NCBI GenBank assembly: GCA_020061145.1
Contig: JAGUYX010000293.1
Coordinates: 1 to 36,483, forward strand
Direction: 5' to 3'
DNA from: Anaerolineales bacterium
Lineage (GTDB): Bacteria; Chloroflexota; Anaerolineae; Anaerolineales; DRKV01
DNA length: 36,483 nucleotides
Below are positions 26,647 to 36,483 of the stretch, in pieces (the first letter of the stretch is position 1; the number at the start of each line of letters is the position of its first letter). The notes below the pieces were generated by a model, which saw only the letters and a list, made by a program, of their open reading frames with translations, ran no database searches and had not been told where the DNA came from. A program made the translations under genes and the position numbers.

Positions 26647-28587
26647 ATGAATGGTTCACGCCAATGGAAAAAAATACTCTACCGCCTCGGGCTGCTGGTT
26701 TTTTTGCTCGGGACAATTATGGTTGCGTGGCCGGTCATCCAGGCGAATTATTTCCCCGGGCAAAAACACCTGGAGTATGGACAGGCATTACCCTTGGGCG
26801 CGATTACCGGCTTACCGGAATTTTCGACTGCTTCGCCAACCCCTACCCTGCTTTCGACCTTTCATAACCCGGACCGGGAAGAAAACCAGGGTTTGCTGGT
26901 GCTTGCCATCCAGGACGGCTTATACAGCCATTTATTCGCCTATCACCCCACGCAACTCGATCTGCTAAGCCTGACTGCAGGTCCATGGCAGGACGAAGCC
27001 CCCGCCGCCAGCCCGGATGGCAAGAAGATCGCCTTTGCTTCCAACCGCAGCGGATACTGGGATCTATATCTGCTGGAAGTGGAATCCGGCGAGGTGACCC
27101 AAATTACAGATACCCCGGAGTATGAAGGGCGCCCATCCTGGTCGCCGGATGGACAGTGGCTGGCGTATGAGGCGTATCTTGATCAAAACCTGGAAGTTCT
27201 CATCCGACCGGTGGAGGGTACATCCGCAGCAATCCGTCTGACGGAGGACGTAGGCGCCGATTATGCCCCCGCCTGGTCGCCAGATGGGCGGCGGATTGCA
27301 TTTATCTCTACACGCAGCGGCGAGCAAGATATCTGGTTGGCAGACCTCGATAAGGTAGAAGACCGGTTCAGCAACCTCAGCCAGACCACCCACCGCCTGG
27401 AAGGACCGCCTGTCTGGTCGCCCGAGGGACAGTCTTTACTCTGGCCCGGAGTGGAAGACGGAACTTACCGGATCTATCGTTGGGAGGTGGGTTCACCCGC
27501 CACGGCCGCCAGGGATCTGGGCGCCGGTGATCTGGCAGCCTGGAGCCCGGAAGGTACGCAGATTGCCGTCCGCTATCGCCTGCCCAATGCCAGCTATCTG
27601 ACCACGTACCAGTTAAAAAATCCACGCCTGGTGCTGCCTCCGCTGCCTGTTTATGGGGAAATTCGGGGGCTTACCTGGGGCAGATTCGCCCTGCCCGACC
27701 CGCTTCCTCAGGCTTACCAAGAGGCAGCTTCGGCTGAACCGCTTTCGCCTTGGGGAATCGATGAAAACTCAGGCGACTCCACCGGCAATCGTCACGACTT
27801 GCAGGCGCTGGAAGAGGTAACCGCTCCATACCCGGTGCTGATGCAGCGAGCGCAAATCTCGTTCGCGGCTTTACGCGAAGCTGTCGCCAGCCAGGCAGGC
27901 TGGGACTTTCTGGCCTCTCTGGAAAATGCGTTTATCCCCCTCACTTCCCCTGCCATGCCCGGACTGGATGGTTCCTGGTTGTACACCGGTCGCGGTATTG
28001 CCGTAAACACGGTACCGATGAACGCCGGATGGCTGGCGGTGGTGCGTGAAGAATTTGGCAGCGAGACCTATTGGCGAATTTATCTGCGCACCCGCTTACA
28101 GGATGGCAGCCAGGGAAAACCATTTACCGGGCAAACCTGGGACTTCTCAGCGCGTTATACCGGGGATCCGCGTGGGTACGAACAGGGCGGCTTGCAGGCC
28201 AGTAACCCGCCTCAGGGCTACTGGATCGATTTTACTGCCCTGGCTGCGGCTTTTGGCTGGGAAAGGGTGCCTTCGCTCTCGACCTGGCGGCATTTTTACC
28301 CGGCAACCCGCCTGAATGAATATGCCTTCACTGAAGGACTGGATTGGCGCAGCGCACTGCTCGAGATTTACCCGCCGGAAATGCTGATCACACCCACGCC
28401 GGTCTCGTCACCCACCATCACCCCTACCCCGACCATTACTCCTACGCGTACTCGCTGGCCAACTCGTACGCCTCTGCCGACCATCACACCCTGGCCAACG
28501 CGCACCTACACACCGACCCTCACGCCAACTGTAACGGAAACGCCCACCCCCTCCGCCACCGCGTCTCCCACACCCTGGTCACGCTAG
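26647..28587 (+). CDS. Membrane-anchored TolB/PD40-like beta-propeller protein with C-terminal Thr/Pro-rich tail
   Basis: N-terminal TM (LYRLGLLVFLLGTIMVAWPVI); repeated SPDGxxIAF motifs (AASPDGKKIAFASNRSG, SWSPDGQWLAYEA, AWSPDGRRIAFISTRSG, VWSPEGQSLLW, AWSPEGTQIAVRY); tail TPTPVSSPTITPTPTITPTRTRWPTRTPLPTITPWPTRTYTPTLTPTVTETPTPS. Confidence 0.92.
   Translation: MNGSRQWKKILYRLGLLVFLLGTIMVAWPVIQANYFPGQKHLEYGQALPLGAITGLPEFSTASPTPTLLSTFHNPDREENQGLLVLAIQDGLYSHLFAYHPTQLDLLSLTAGPWQDEAPAASPDGKKIAFASNRSGYWDLYLLEVESGEVTQITDTPEYEGRPSWSPDGQWLAYEAYLDQNLEVLIRPVEGTSAAIRLTEDVGADYAPAWSPDGRRIAFISTRSGEQDIWLADLDKVEDRFSNLSQTTHRLEGPPVWSPEGQSLLWPGVEDGTYRIYRWEVGSPATAARDLGAGDLAAWSPEGTQIAVRYRLPNASYLTTYQLKNPRLVLPPLPVYGEIRGLTWGRFALPDPLPQAYQEAASAEPLSPWGIDENSGDSTGNRHDLQALEEVTAPYPVLMQRAQISFAALREAVASQAGWDFLASLENAFIPLTSPAMPGLDGSWLYTGRGIAVNTVPMNAGWLAVVREEFGSETYWRIYLRTRLQDGSQGKPFTGQTWDFSARYTGDPRGYEQGGLQASNPPQGYWIDFTALAAAFGWERVPSLSTWRHFYPATRLNEYAFTEGLDWRSALLEIYPPEMLITPTPVSSPTITPTPTITPTRTRWPTRTPLPTITPWPTRTYTPTLTPTVTETPTPSATASPTPWSR
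28390..28580 (+). repeat. Degenerate (ACN CCN)-type Thr-Pro codon repeat, C-terminal tail of the propeller protein
   Basis: Direct reading: ACACCCACGCCG...ACCATCACCCCTACCCCGACCATTACTCCTACG..., encoding TPT-type repeats. Confidence 0.8.
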
Positions 28588-28598
28588 GTCTTCGGCTG

Positions 28599-29762
28599 AT
28601 GAACAGCATCAAGTTCCCATTCACTCGCAAGCCCAGGCTTCCTGTACAGACCATGCTGCAACTGATTCTCCTGTGCGTTCTGGCGCTGACGATCACCAGT
28701 TGCCGGGGAGAGTTCGTCGCCGGGCAGGGAGCCGGTGCCAGCCGGGATTCAACCGCCCGGGAGGGAATTCAAGGAGAGATTAAACCGGAGACCGAGACGG
28801 CGGTTAATCCACTACCTGCACAAAATTCTTTGTCTGCCTTGCCATCTCCTCTTTCATCCGCCGGCGAACCGGCAAGGTTTGTTTTCCCTACGCCTGCACC
28901 ACCGCCCCAATCTGCCTGGCGACCACCGTTATATCCGGTGCCCTGGGCATTGCGCGATTTCGATCATTTCTTCTTCATCCGTCCCATTCCGGTAGAGGAA
29001 GTTAACTGGCCACTGGCCAATTATCGCTACGGCGGTATTTTTTTCGAGGATGTTGTGCATACCGGCGTAGATATCCCCGGGCCGGAGGGCACTCCGGTGC
29101 TGGCAGCCGGATCCGGCAAGGTGGTCTGGTCTGGCTATGGGCTACTCAGTTTTGTCCTGGATGATTTTGATGACCCTTATGGCCTGGCGGTCGCCATCCG
29201 GCATGATTTCGGTTACCAGGGGCAACCTTTGTATACACTTTATGCTCATCTGAGTGAAAGCCTGGTGATCAAAGATCAGGTGGTCGAAGCCGGCGAGCTG
29301 ATCGGTTTGACTGGCGAAACCGGGGTGGTGACCGGCCCGCATTTGCATTTCGAGGTGCGGGTTGGGCGCAATGATTATTTTGCCACGCGCAACCCGGAGT
29401 TGTGGGTGGCGCCGCCCCAGGGGTGGGGTGTTCTGGCAGGTCGGGTAATGGACTCATCCGGCACGTTACTGGAGCGCAAAGAGGTGGTGATCACCTCCCT
29501 GGAGACATATCAGGTCTGGCTGGTGATGACCTACGGACCAAAAAGCATCAACAGCGATCCCTATTACCAGGAAAATGTAGCCATGGGAGACCTGCCGGCC
29601 GGAAAATACCAGGTAGATGTGCATTATGATACGCAAAAATACTCGCAAATCCTCCAAATCGTTCCCGGCGCAGTCACTTACTTTACCTTTCACGGCGAAG
29701 ATGGATTCCAGACAGAACTGCCTGCCACCCCCACCGTGGATCCGTCTTTTACCGCCCCTTGA
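28599..29762 (+). CDS. M23 (LytM) family metallopeptidase, probable lipoprotein
   Basis: MNSIKFPFTRKPRLPVQTMLQLILLCVLALTITSC (lipobox-like); HTGVDIPGPEGTPVLAAGSGKVVWSG ... LYTLYAHLSES ... GLTGETGVVTGPHLHFEVRVG. The ORF track start (28344) reads the T/P tail out of frame. Confidence 0.93.
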   Translation: MNSIKFPFTRKPRLPVQTMLQLILLCVLALTITSCRGEFVAGQGAGASRDSTAREGIQGEIKPETETAVNPLPAQNSLSALPSPLSSAGEPARFVFPTPAPPPQSAWRPPLYPVPWALRDFDHFFFIRPIPVEEVNWPLANYRYGGIFFEDVVHTGVDIPGPEGTPVLAAGSGKVVWSGYGLLSFVLDDFDDPYGLAVAIRHDFGYQGQPLYTLYAHLSESLVIKDQVVEAGELIGLTGETGVVTGPHLHFEVRVGRNDYFATRNPELWVAPPQGWGVLAGRVMDSSGTLLERKEVVITSLETYQVWLVMTYGPKSINSDPYYQENVAMGDLPAGKYQVDVHYDTQKYSQILQIVPGAVTYFTFHGEDGFQTELPATPTVDPSFTAP

Positions 29763-29786
29763 CATTGAGAACATGTGTGCTAAAAT
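29759..29786 (+). promoter_or_regulatory. recA promoter with LexA-box-like element between -35 and -10
   Basis: TTGACA (29759-29764)-N16-TAAAAT (29781-29786), extended -10 TGC; GAACATGTGTGC at 29769-29780 resembles GAAC-N4-GTTC. Confidence 0.7.
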
Positions 29787-29817
29787 TAATCCATCCTGAA
29801 ATGTGGAGACCCGGCAA

Positions 29818-30897
29818 ATGGCGCGTAAAAATATGAAATCAGATGAAAACCTGGAGGCAAAGCTGGTTGCCCTGGAAAAAGCCATGGGGGATATAGCCAA
29901 ACGGTATGGTGATGGCGCGATCATGCGCCTGGGCGAAGCCCAACACATGCAGGTGGAAATAATCCCGACCGGATCGTTATCCCTCGATATTGCTCTGGGT
30001 GTGGGGGGCGTGCCGCGTGGGCGCATCACAGAGATTTACGGGCCTGAATCTTCCGGAAAAACCACCATCTGCCAGCATATTGTCGCCCAGGCACAATTAT
30101 TGGGCGGCACCTGCGCTTTTATCGACATGGAGCACGCTCTGGATCCGTCTTATGCGGCGCGTTGCGGTGTGGACGTGGAAAGCCTGCTGATTTCGCAACC
30201 TGATACCGGCGAACAGGCGCTGGAAATTACCGAATCCCTGGTGCGTTCAGGCGCAATCGACGTGATTGTGGTTGATTCGGTAGCTGCCCTGGTGCCCCGC
30301 GCTGAAATCGAGGGCGATATGGGCGATTCTCCCATGGGCATGCAGGCGCGTTTGATGTCCCAGGCGCTGCGCAAGCTGTCCGGCGCGATCAAGCAGACCA
30401 ACACCGCGGTAATATTCACCAACCAGTTGCGCCAGAAAATTGGCGTGATGTTTGGCAACCCGGAAACCACCACGGGTGGGATGGCGCTTAAGTTTTATGC
30501 TTCGGTTCGTCTGGATGTCCGTCGTATCCAATCCATCAAAGTCGGTCAGGAGATTATCGGTAACCGCACGCGGGTGCGTGTGGTGAAAAACAAAGTTGCC
30601 CCTCCTTTCCGGACTGCCGAATTCGATATCATGTATAACGAAGGCATTTCTCGTTATGGCGACCTGCTGGATCTGGCAACCGAGCTGGATATTATCCAGA
30701 AGCGCGGTTCGTTTTATGCATACGGCGACCTGCGCATGGCGCAGGGGCGCGAAAACGCCAAGGACTTCTTGCGGGAAAACCCGGACCTGGCGGCTGAGAT
30801 CGAGCTGGCTGTACGCCAGCAGGCATTAAGCGGCACATTGCCGATCGGTTATGGCGCGGATGAAGATCATCCTGGCGAAATGGATGAGGAAGCTTAA
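29818..30897 (+). CDS. recA: Recombinase RecA
   Basis: [124 protein letters not shown] at 29818 with upstream GGAG. Confidence 0.99.
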   Translation: MARKNMKSDENLEAKLVALEKAMGDIAKRYGDGAIMRLGEAQHMQVEIIPTGSLSLDIALGVGGVPRGRITEIYGPESSGKTTICQHIVAQAQLLGGTCAFIDMEHALDPSYAARCGVDVESLLISQPDTGEQALEITESLVRSGAIDVIVVDSVAALVPRAEIEGDMGDSPMGMQARLMSQALRKLSGAIKQTNTAVIFTNQLRQKIGVMFGNPETTTGGMALKFYASVRLDVRRIQSIKVGQEIIGNRTRVRVVKNKVAPPFRTAEFDIMYNEGISRYGDLLDLATELDIIQKRGSFYAYGDLRMAQGRENAKDFLRENPDLAAEIELAVRQQALSGTLPIGYGADEDHPGEMDEEA

Positions 30898-31417
30898 CCA
30901 CGGTTTTTACCTGACTATCTGCTGGATCATAACCTCCCTGATTCTTTCCGCCTGTAATGCAGAACCGGAAAGAGATCAGGGAGTTGTTTATCTCCCACCC
31001 ACGCTGGCGGTCAGCCCGTCTTCCACCCCCGATTTACCCAACCCGACGCCTGCAAGATCTCTCCCTACCGTAACGCCTGCCTGTGTGAACAATTTGCGCT
31101 TCCTGGATGATCTCACCATTCCGGATGGTATGCAGGTTTCTCCGGGCGCGCTGCTGGACAAACGCTGGAAGGTGGAGAATACCGGCACCTGCAACTGGGA
31201 TAACCGTTATCGCCTGACCCGGATTGCCGGAGATGGTCTGGGAGCAGGCAGCGAACAGATGCTCTTTCCGGCACGCAGCGGCACGGAGGCAGAGATTGCC
31301 ATCCAATTTCACGCACCGGACGAGCCCGGTGTTTACCACAGCGCCTGGCAGGCTGTCGATCCCGATGGTCGTCCCTTCGGCGACCCGATATATATCGAGT
31401 TTTTCGTCTCTGATTGA
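30884..31417 (+). CDS. Lipoprotein with NBR1-type Ig-like domain
   Basis: [24 protein letters not shown] (lipobox), T/P linker, then [30 protein letters not shown]...[43 protein letters not shown]. Start overlaps the recA 3' end by 14 bp; ATGs at 30851 and 30860 are alternatives. Confidence 0.88.
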   Translation: MRKLNHGFYLTICWIITSLILSACNAEPERDQGVVYLPPTLAVSPSSTPDLPNPTPARSLPTVTPACVNNLRFLDDLTIPDGMQVSPGALLDKRWKVENTGTCNWDNRYRLTRIAGDGLGAGSEQMLFPARSGTEAEIAIQFHAPDEPGVYHSAWQAVDPDGRPFGDPIYIEFFVSD

Positions 31418-31426
31418 TTAACGGCG

Positions 31427-31456
31427 CCGGGGGTCGCGTTAGCCGGCGACCCCCGG
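31427..31456. terminator. GC-rich 11-bp hairpin between convergent lipoprotein and ahcY genes
   Basis: CCGGGGGTCGC-GTTAGCCG-GCGACCCCCGG, perfect 11-bp stem with no clear U-tract on either side. Confidence 0.6.
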
Positions 31457-31516
31457 TTCTGATGGATGCAGGAAAAAGCGATGGGGTGAACAACCCTCGC
31501 ACTCAGATAAACCGGA

Positions 31517-32809
<1,293 letters not shown>

Positions 32810-32815
32810 TCAAGG

Positions 32816-33799
32816 TCATCTCGTCCGGCTGGCTGTTTCGATTTCCAAAAAGCAATCCAGTTTACCACCATCATCATATACCTGGCGCAACCGGCTGACA
32901 AACTCACCCGGGGTATAAAAATGGCGTTGTGTGCCTTTTTGCTCCAGGCAATATGTGGCAGCCATGGCTCCCAGCATGCCGCAGACTTCCCAATCCAGGT
33001 TGTAAGACCAACCGGCGAGGAACCCTCCCCGGTATGCGTCCCCCACTCCGGTAGGGTCGACGATACTCGCCGGCACGATTACCGGCAGATCATAACGCTC
33101 ACCCTCGGCGAAAATTGTCGAACCGCTTTCACCACGCGTAATTACCATTAACCGCAGGCCAGCGATTAACTGCTCTTCGCTCAGACCGGTTTTCTTCTGG
33201 ATCAGACCGTATTCATAATCATTCACGAAGAGGGCTGCCGCGCCGTTTATTTCCCGCCTCAAGGTCTCCCCATCGAAGCGTAAGACCTGCTGGCTCGGAT
33301 CGTAGAGGTAAGGGATGCCGAGCTGCTTGCACTCAGCGACATGTTTCTCCATGGCAGCCGGATCATTGGGTGAAATCACCACCAGATCAGGCAGATCCCC
33401 CGGCAGGTCATGGAACGAAAGTTGGGAAGCATATGCCATGGCGCCCGGATAAAAACTGGCGATCTGCGCATTGGCGCGGTCGGTGGTGGCGAAAAACGAA
33501 GCGGTAAATTCTCCGGGAATCACGCGCATACCGCGGGTATCCACCCCAAATTTTTCCAGCCAGCGGCGATAATCCTCAAAATCTTCACCGACGGTCGCCA
33601 GAATACGCGGCCTCTGCCCCAAAAGAGCCATGTTGTAAGCGATATTGGGGGCGATGCCGCCCCGTTCGCGTACCATTGAGTCGACCAAAAATGAAAGGCT
33701 TACCGATTCCAGGCGATCGGGGAGTAAATGCTCGCTAAAATAACCCGGGAAAGTCATCAAATAATCGTAAGCCACCGAACCGGTAATTAAGATATCCAT
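32816..33799 (-). CDS. PfkB-family kinase, adenosine-kinase-like
   Basis: MDILITGSVAYDYLMTFPGYFSEHL...RERGGIAPNIAYNMALLGQRPRILATVGEDFEDYRRWLEKFGVDT...; PfkB signature 'VDPTGVGDAYRGGFLAGWS'. Confidence 0.93.
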   Translation of the reverse strand: MDILITGSVAYDYLMTFPGYFSEHLLPDRLESVSLSFLVDSMVRERGGIAPNIAYNMALLGQRPRILATVGEDFEDYRRWLEKFGVDTRGMRVIPGEFTASFFATTDRANAQIASFYPGAMAYASQLSFHDLPGDLPDLVVISPNDPAAMEKHVAECKQLGIPYLYDPSQQVLRFDGETLRREINGAAALFVNDYEYGLIQKKTGLSEEQLIAGLRLMVITRGESGSTIFAEGERYDLPVIVPASIVDPTGVGDAYRGGFLAGWSYNLDWEVCGMLGAMAATYCLEQKGTQRHFYTPGEFVSRLRQVYDDGGKLDCFLEIETASRTR

Positions 33800-33833
33800 T
33801 TGCTCTACCTGAAAATTGATTTTAATCTCTAAC

Positions 33834-34889
33834 TCAGGCTGTTTGTTCAGCCAGGACAGCCTTGCGTAAATTCTCGATGAAAGGCGGGTAGACCACCCCG
33901 TTTTCGGTAATGATCCCGGTCAACAACCGGTGAGGGGTGATATCAAAGGCTGGGTTTCGGGCAGTAGCTCCAGCAGGCGACAGAAGTTCGCCCTGGCGTT
34001 GCAAATCCAACACCTCATCCGCCGGGCGCTCTTCGATGGGAATTTGCTCACCCGTGGGTGTATCCAGGTCCACCGTGGAGGTAGGCACCACCGAATAAGC
34101 CGGCACGCCGTTATCAAAGGCAGCTAAGGCCAGCATGTAGGTGCCGATCTTATTGGCCACGTCGCCGTTGGCTGCCACCCGATCTGCGCCAAATAAAACC
34201 TTCTGTACCTGCCCGGTGCGCAGGAAATATCCAGCGGCGTTGTCGCTGATGATGTCGTAGGGAATGCCATATTGGGATAATTCCCAGGCTGTCAGGCGCG
34301 CCCCCTGAAGGCGCGGGCGGGTTTCATCCACCAGCACGTGGATATGCTTGCCCTGCTCATGGGCCATCCGGATGACGCCCAGGGCGGTGCCCCAATCCAC
34401 GGTCGCCAGTGCGCCGGTATTGCAATGGTGAATGATGACGTCGCCGGAGTTAATCAACTCAGCGCCATGGCGAGCCATGCGCTGATTGATCTCCACGTCT
34501 TCATCGGCTATCCGTTGGGCTTCAGCCAGTACTACCGCACGGAGTTCGTCCGGGCTGCCTTCGGTTTCACCAACCACCTTCAGGATCCGCCGCAATGCCC
34601 AGTTCAGGTTTACTGCCGTCGGGCGAGCGGCAGCCAACTCTTCTGCGGCGGACTTGAGATCCGCGCGCAAGGTTTTGGCAGTTTCTGCCCGGGATTGGTT
34701 GGCTGCCAGCGCCAGACCAAACGCCGCTGCTGCACCTATCGCCGGCGCGCCACGCACCACCATATCGGTAATTGCCTGAGCAACGTCACGGTAATCGGAA
34801 TAATGGATCAACTCGAATCGCCCGGGTAAGATGCGCTGGTCGATCATGATCAGGGTTTGTTTATCGTAGTCCCAGGAAACTGTACGCAT
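33834..34889 (-). CDS. mtnA: S-methyl-5-thioribose-1-phosphate isomerase
   Basis: VSWDYDKQTLIMIDQRILPGRFELIHYSDYRDVAQAITDMVVRGAPAIGAAAAFGLALA; IHHCNTGALATVDWGTALGVI; VLVDETRPRLQGARLTAWEL; FGADRVAANGDVANKIGTYMLA. Confidence 0.97.
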   Translation of the reverse strand: MRTVSWDYDKQTLIMIDQRILPGRFELIHYSDYRDVAQAITDMVVRGAPAIGAAAAFGLALAANQSRAETAKTLRADLKSAAEELAAARPTAVNLNWALRRILKVVGETEGSPDELRAVVLAEAQRIADEDVEINQRMARHGAELINSGDVIIHHCNTGALATVDWGTALGVIRMAHEQGKHIHVLVDETRPRLQGARLTAWELSQYGIPYDIISDNAAGYFLRTGQVQKVLFGADRVAANGDVANKIGTYMLALAAFDNGVPAYSVVPTSTVDLDTPTGEQIPIEERPADEVLDLQRQGELLSPAGATARNPAFDITPHRLLTGIITENGVVYPPFIENLRKAVLAEQTA

Positions 34890-34932
34890 GCTGTGTTCCT
34901 TTATTATTCACCTTTGAAAGCCAAGCGCCCCG

Positions 34933-34961
34933 AGTTTAACACGCAGCAGGTGTCTTGTCAA
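34933..34961 (-). promoter_or_regulatory. Promoter of the mtnA-pfkB-ahcY operon
   Basis: Minus strand TTGACA-N17-TAAACT, then AAGGA as SD before the ATG at 34889. Confidence 0.7.
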
Positions 34962-34998
34962 AGATTTAGTGGATACAAACTCAACGAACCTGATAACA

Positions 34999-35028
34999 TT
35001 GACACCTGACTTCAACCTGGGTTATAAG
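34999..35028 (+). promoter_or_regulatory. Promoter of the TPR lipoprotein gene
   Basis: TTGACA-N18-TATAAG, about 58 nt upstream of the ATG at 35087; divergent to the mtnA promoter. Confidence 0.6.
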
Positions 35029-35086
35029 TGACCCGCAGGCTGGCGTCAAGTCACAGGATAACCATTTAGCTGCAACCGAAACCTCA

Positions 35087-36483
35087 ATGCCCAATTCAAA
35101 CATCTTTCCCAAACTCAATATCCGTCTGTTCTGGATTCCCATTTTTTTGCTTTTGGCAGGAGTAGCCTGCAGCCTGCCGACCCGGCAATCCAACAGCTCT
35201 GAGACTTCTTCGCCTGCCCCGACGACCATACCCCCCACCCCTACTTTCACTCCCACACCGCTCCCTACGGCAACGCCAACTCCCACCCCTTTGCCCGCTG
35301 CCCGCCTGCCCATTGGCGACCGCTGGATATTTTATGGGGATTATGAGGCGGCAGAACAAGAATTTCAACTTGCGCTGCAGAACGATCCGGATCCTCAGGT
35401 GCAGTCAGACGCTCTGCTGGGGATCAGCCGGGTATATTGGCTGAGGGGCGAAATCCCGCGTGCCCTGGAGACTTTGCGCCAGTTAATCGCCGATTACCCA
35501 GATAGCCGCGCCGCCGGACTGGCCTATTATTACCTCGGTCTGGTGTTCAACGCCCTGGATCGTTATGCCGAAGCTGCAGAGGCTTTCCAGCAATTTGCCG
35601 AAATGAACCCGGGGGGGATCGACAGTTATATTTTTGAATGGCAGGCAGACGCCTTGCAGGCAGCCGGCGAGTATGAGCGCGCCCTGGAAGTTTACCGGAG
35701 CGCCGTAGAGACCCCGCGGGGCGGCGACACCTACGATCTGAACATCAAGCTTGCGCTGGCTTACCGTATTAACGGCCAACCGGAGCCTGCCCTGGAGATT
35801 TACCAGGATCTGTTCAACCGGGCAAGCAGCGATTTTCAGCGGGCGCAATTGTTGTTGCTCAGCGGGCAAACCCACCTGGATGCCGGAGAGATCGAAGCCG
35901 GTTTTGCCAGCTACTTACAGGCAGTAGAAAATTATCCCCTGGCTTATGACTCGTATACCGCCCTGGTCGAACTGGTCAATAACGGGAGACCTGTCAGCGA
36001 GCTGGATCGCGGATTGGTAGACTATCACGCCGGTCAATATGGGGTGGCTCTGGCGGCCTTCGATCGCTACCTGAGCAGCCAGCCAGAAGATCTTGAAGGA
36101 GAAGCCACGGCGTATTATTACCGCGGCCTGACCCGCCGTGCGCTGGGAGAATACCAGAGCGCGCTCGAAGACTGGCAGAAAATGATCGATGCGTACCGGG
36201 AAAGCCAGTTGTGGGATGAAGCCTGGGAGCAAAAAGGGTTCACCTTATGGGCGTATCTAGATCGGTACGATGAAGCTGTGGAAACTTTCGCTAATTTTGT
36301 CGAAACGGCGCCGGAACACCCACGCGCCGTCCAGTTTCTGGATTTTGCCGGACGCGTCGCCGAACGAAATGGGGAGCTGGAAACCGCCGCCGCTTATTGG
36401 GATCAGGTGACCATCGATTATCCGGACTCTGAACTGGTTCAGCGCGCTTCGTTTTTAGCCGGGATTTGTTATTATCGCCTGCA
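35087..36483 (+). CDS. TPR-repeat lipoprotein (possibly N-terminal part of a soluble lytic transglycosylase-like protein), runs off window end
   Basis: Manual translation MPNSNIFPKLNIRLFWIPIFLLLAGVACSLPTRQSNSSETSSPAPTTIPPTPTFTPTPLPTATPTPTPLPAARLPIGDRWIFYGDYEAAEQEFQLALQNDPDPQVQSDALLGISRVYWLRGE...; open to the last base, absent from the ORF track. Lipobox LAGVAC, T/P linker, many TPR-like repeats. Confidence 0.85.
   Translation, partial: MPNSNIFPKLNIRLFWIPIFLLLAGVACSLPTRQSNSSETSSPAPTTIPPTPTFTPTPLPTATPTPTPLPAARLPIGDRWIFYGDYEAAEQEFQLALQNDPDPQVQSDALLGISRVYWLRGEIPRALETLRQLIADYPDSRAAGLAYYYLGLVFNALDRYAEAAEAFQQFAEMNPGGIDSYIFEWQADALQAAGEYERALEVYRSAVETPRGGDTYDLNIKLALAYRINGQPEPALEIYQDLFNRASSDFQRAQLLLLSGQTHLDAGEIEAGFASYLQAVENYPLAYDSYTALVELVNNGRPVSELDRGLVDYHAGQYGVALAAFDRYLSSQPEDLEGEATAYYYRGLTRRALGEYQSALEDWQKMIDAYRESQLWDEAWEQKGFTLWAYLDRYDEAVETFANFVETAPEHPRAVQFLDFAGRVAERNGELETAAAYWDQVTIDYPDSELVQRASFLAGICYYRL

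Noticed and set aside
28344-28598. N-terminal extension of the M23 peptidase ORF (HTHAGLVTHHHPYPDHYSYAYSLANSYASADHHTLANAHLHTDPHANC)
   Set aside because: It is the out-of-frame reading of the propeller protein's Thr/Pro repeat; the signal-peptide-bearing start at 28599 is far better.
29466-30029. 187-aa minus-strand ORF
   Set aside because: Antisense to the M23 3' end and recA 5' end; spans the recA promoter; no domain signal.
34890-35086. Possible SAM or SAH riboswitch upstream of mtnA
   Set aside because: Short leader after the TTGACA-N17-TAAACT promoter (~40 nt) leaves no room for a known SAM/SAH aptamer, and no matching stems were visible.

Overview
The window is a gene-dense chromosomal segment from what looks like a Chloroflexota (Anaerolineae-type) bacterium. 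The lineage is inferred from the gene set, T/P-rich linkers, an apparent DUF5679-like N-terminus on TopA, and the mevalonate kinase + isopentenyl phosphate kinase pair. About 32 protein genes are supported. Minus-strand blocks: (i) tlyA-lepA-flippase-like-GT4-methyltransferase-membrane protein; (ii) an isolated unknown membrane protein; (iii) ffh-rpsP-KH-rimM-dprA-manC-topA; (iv) mtnA-pfkB-ahcY. Plus-strand blocks: (i) DPPR-synthase-like UbiA-mevalonate kinase-isopentenyl phosphate kinase-dgt-greA; (ii) degV; (iii) DUF1015-unknown-heterodimeric ABC exporter; (iv) beta-propeller with T/P tail-M23 lipoprotein-recA-NBR1-Ig-like lipoprotein; (v) a TPR lipoprotein running off the end. I saw no tRNA, rRNA, transposase, CRISPR array or obvious prophage. 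I found no clear defence system or mobile island. The best candidates for undescribed biology are the orphan two-TM protein at 11001-12041, a LexA-like box inside the recA promoter with a translationally overlapping NBR1-Ig lipoprotein, paired GACC-N5-GGTC palindromes between ffh and degV, an inverted repeat upstream of the DUF1015 gene, and a probable leaderless start for the UbiA-family gene. All assignments come from reading the sequence; no database searches were run.
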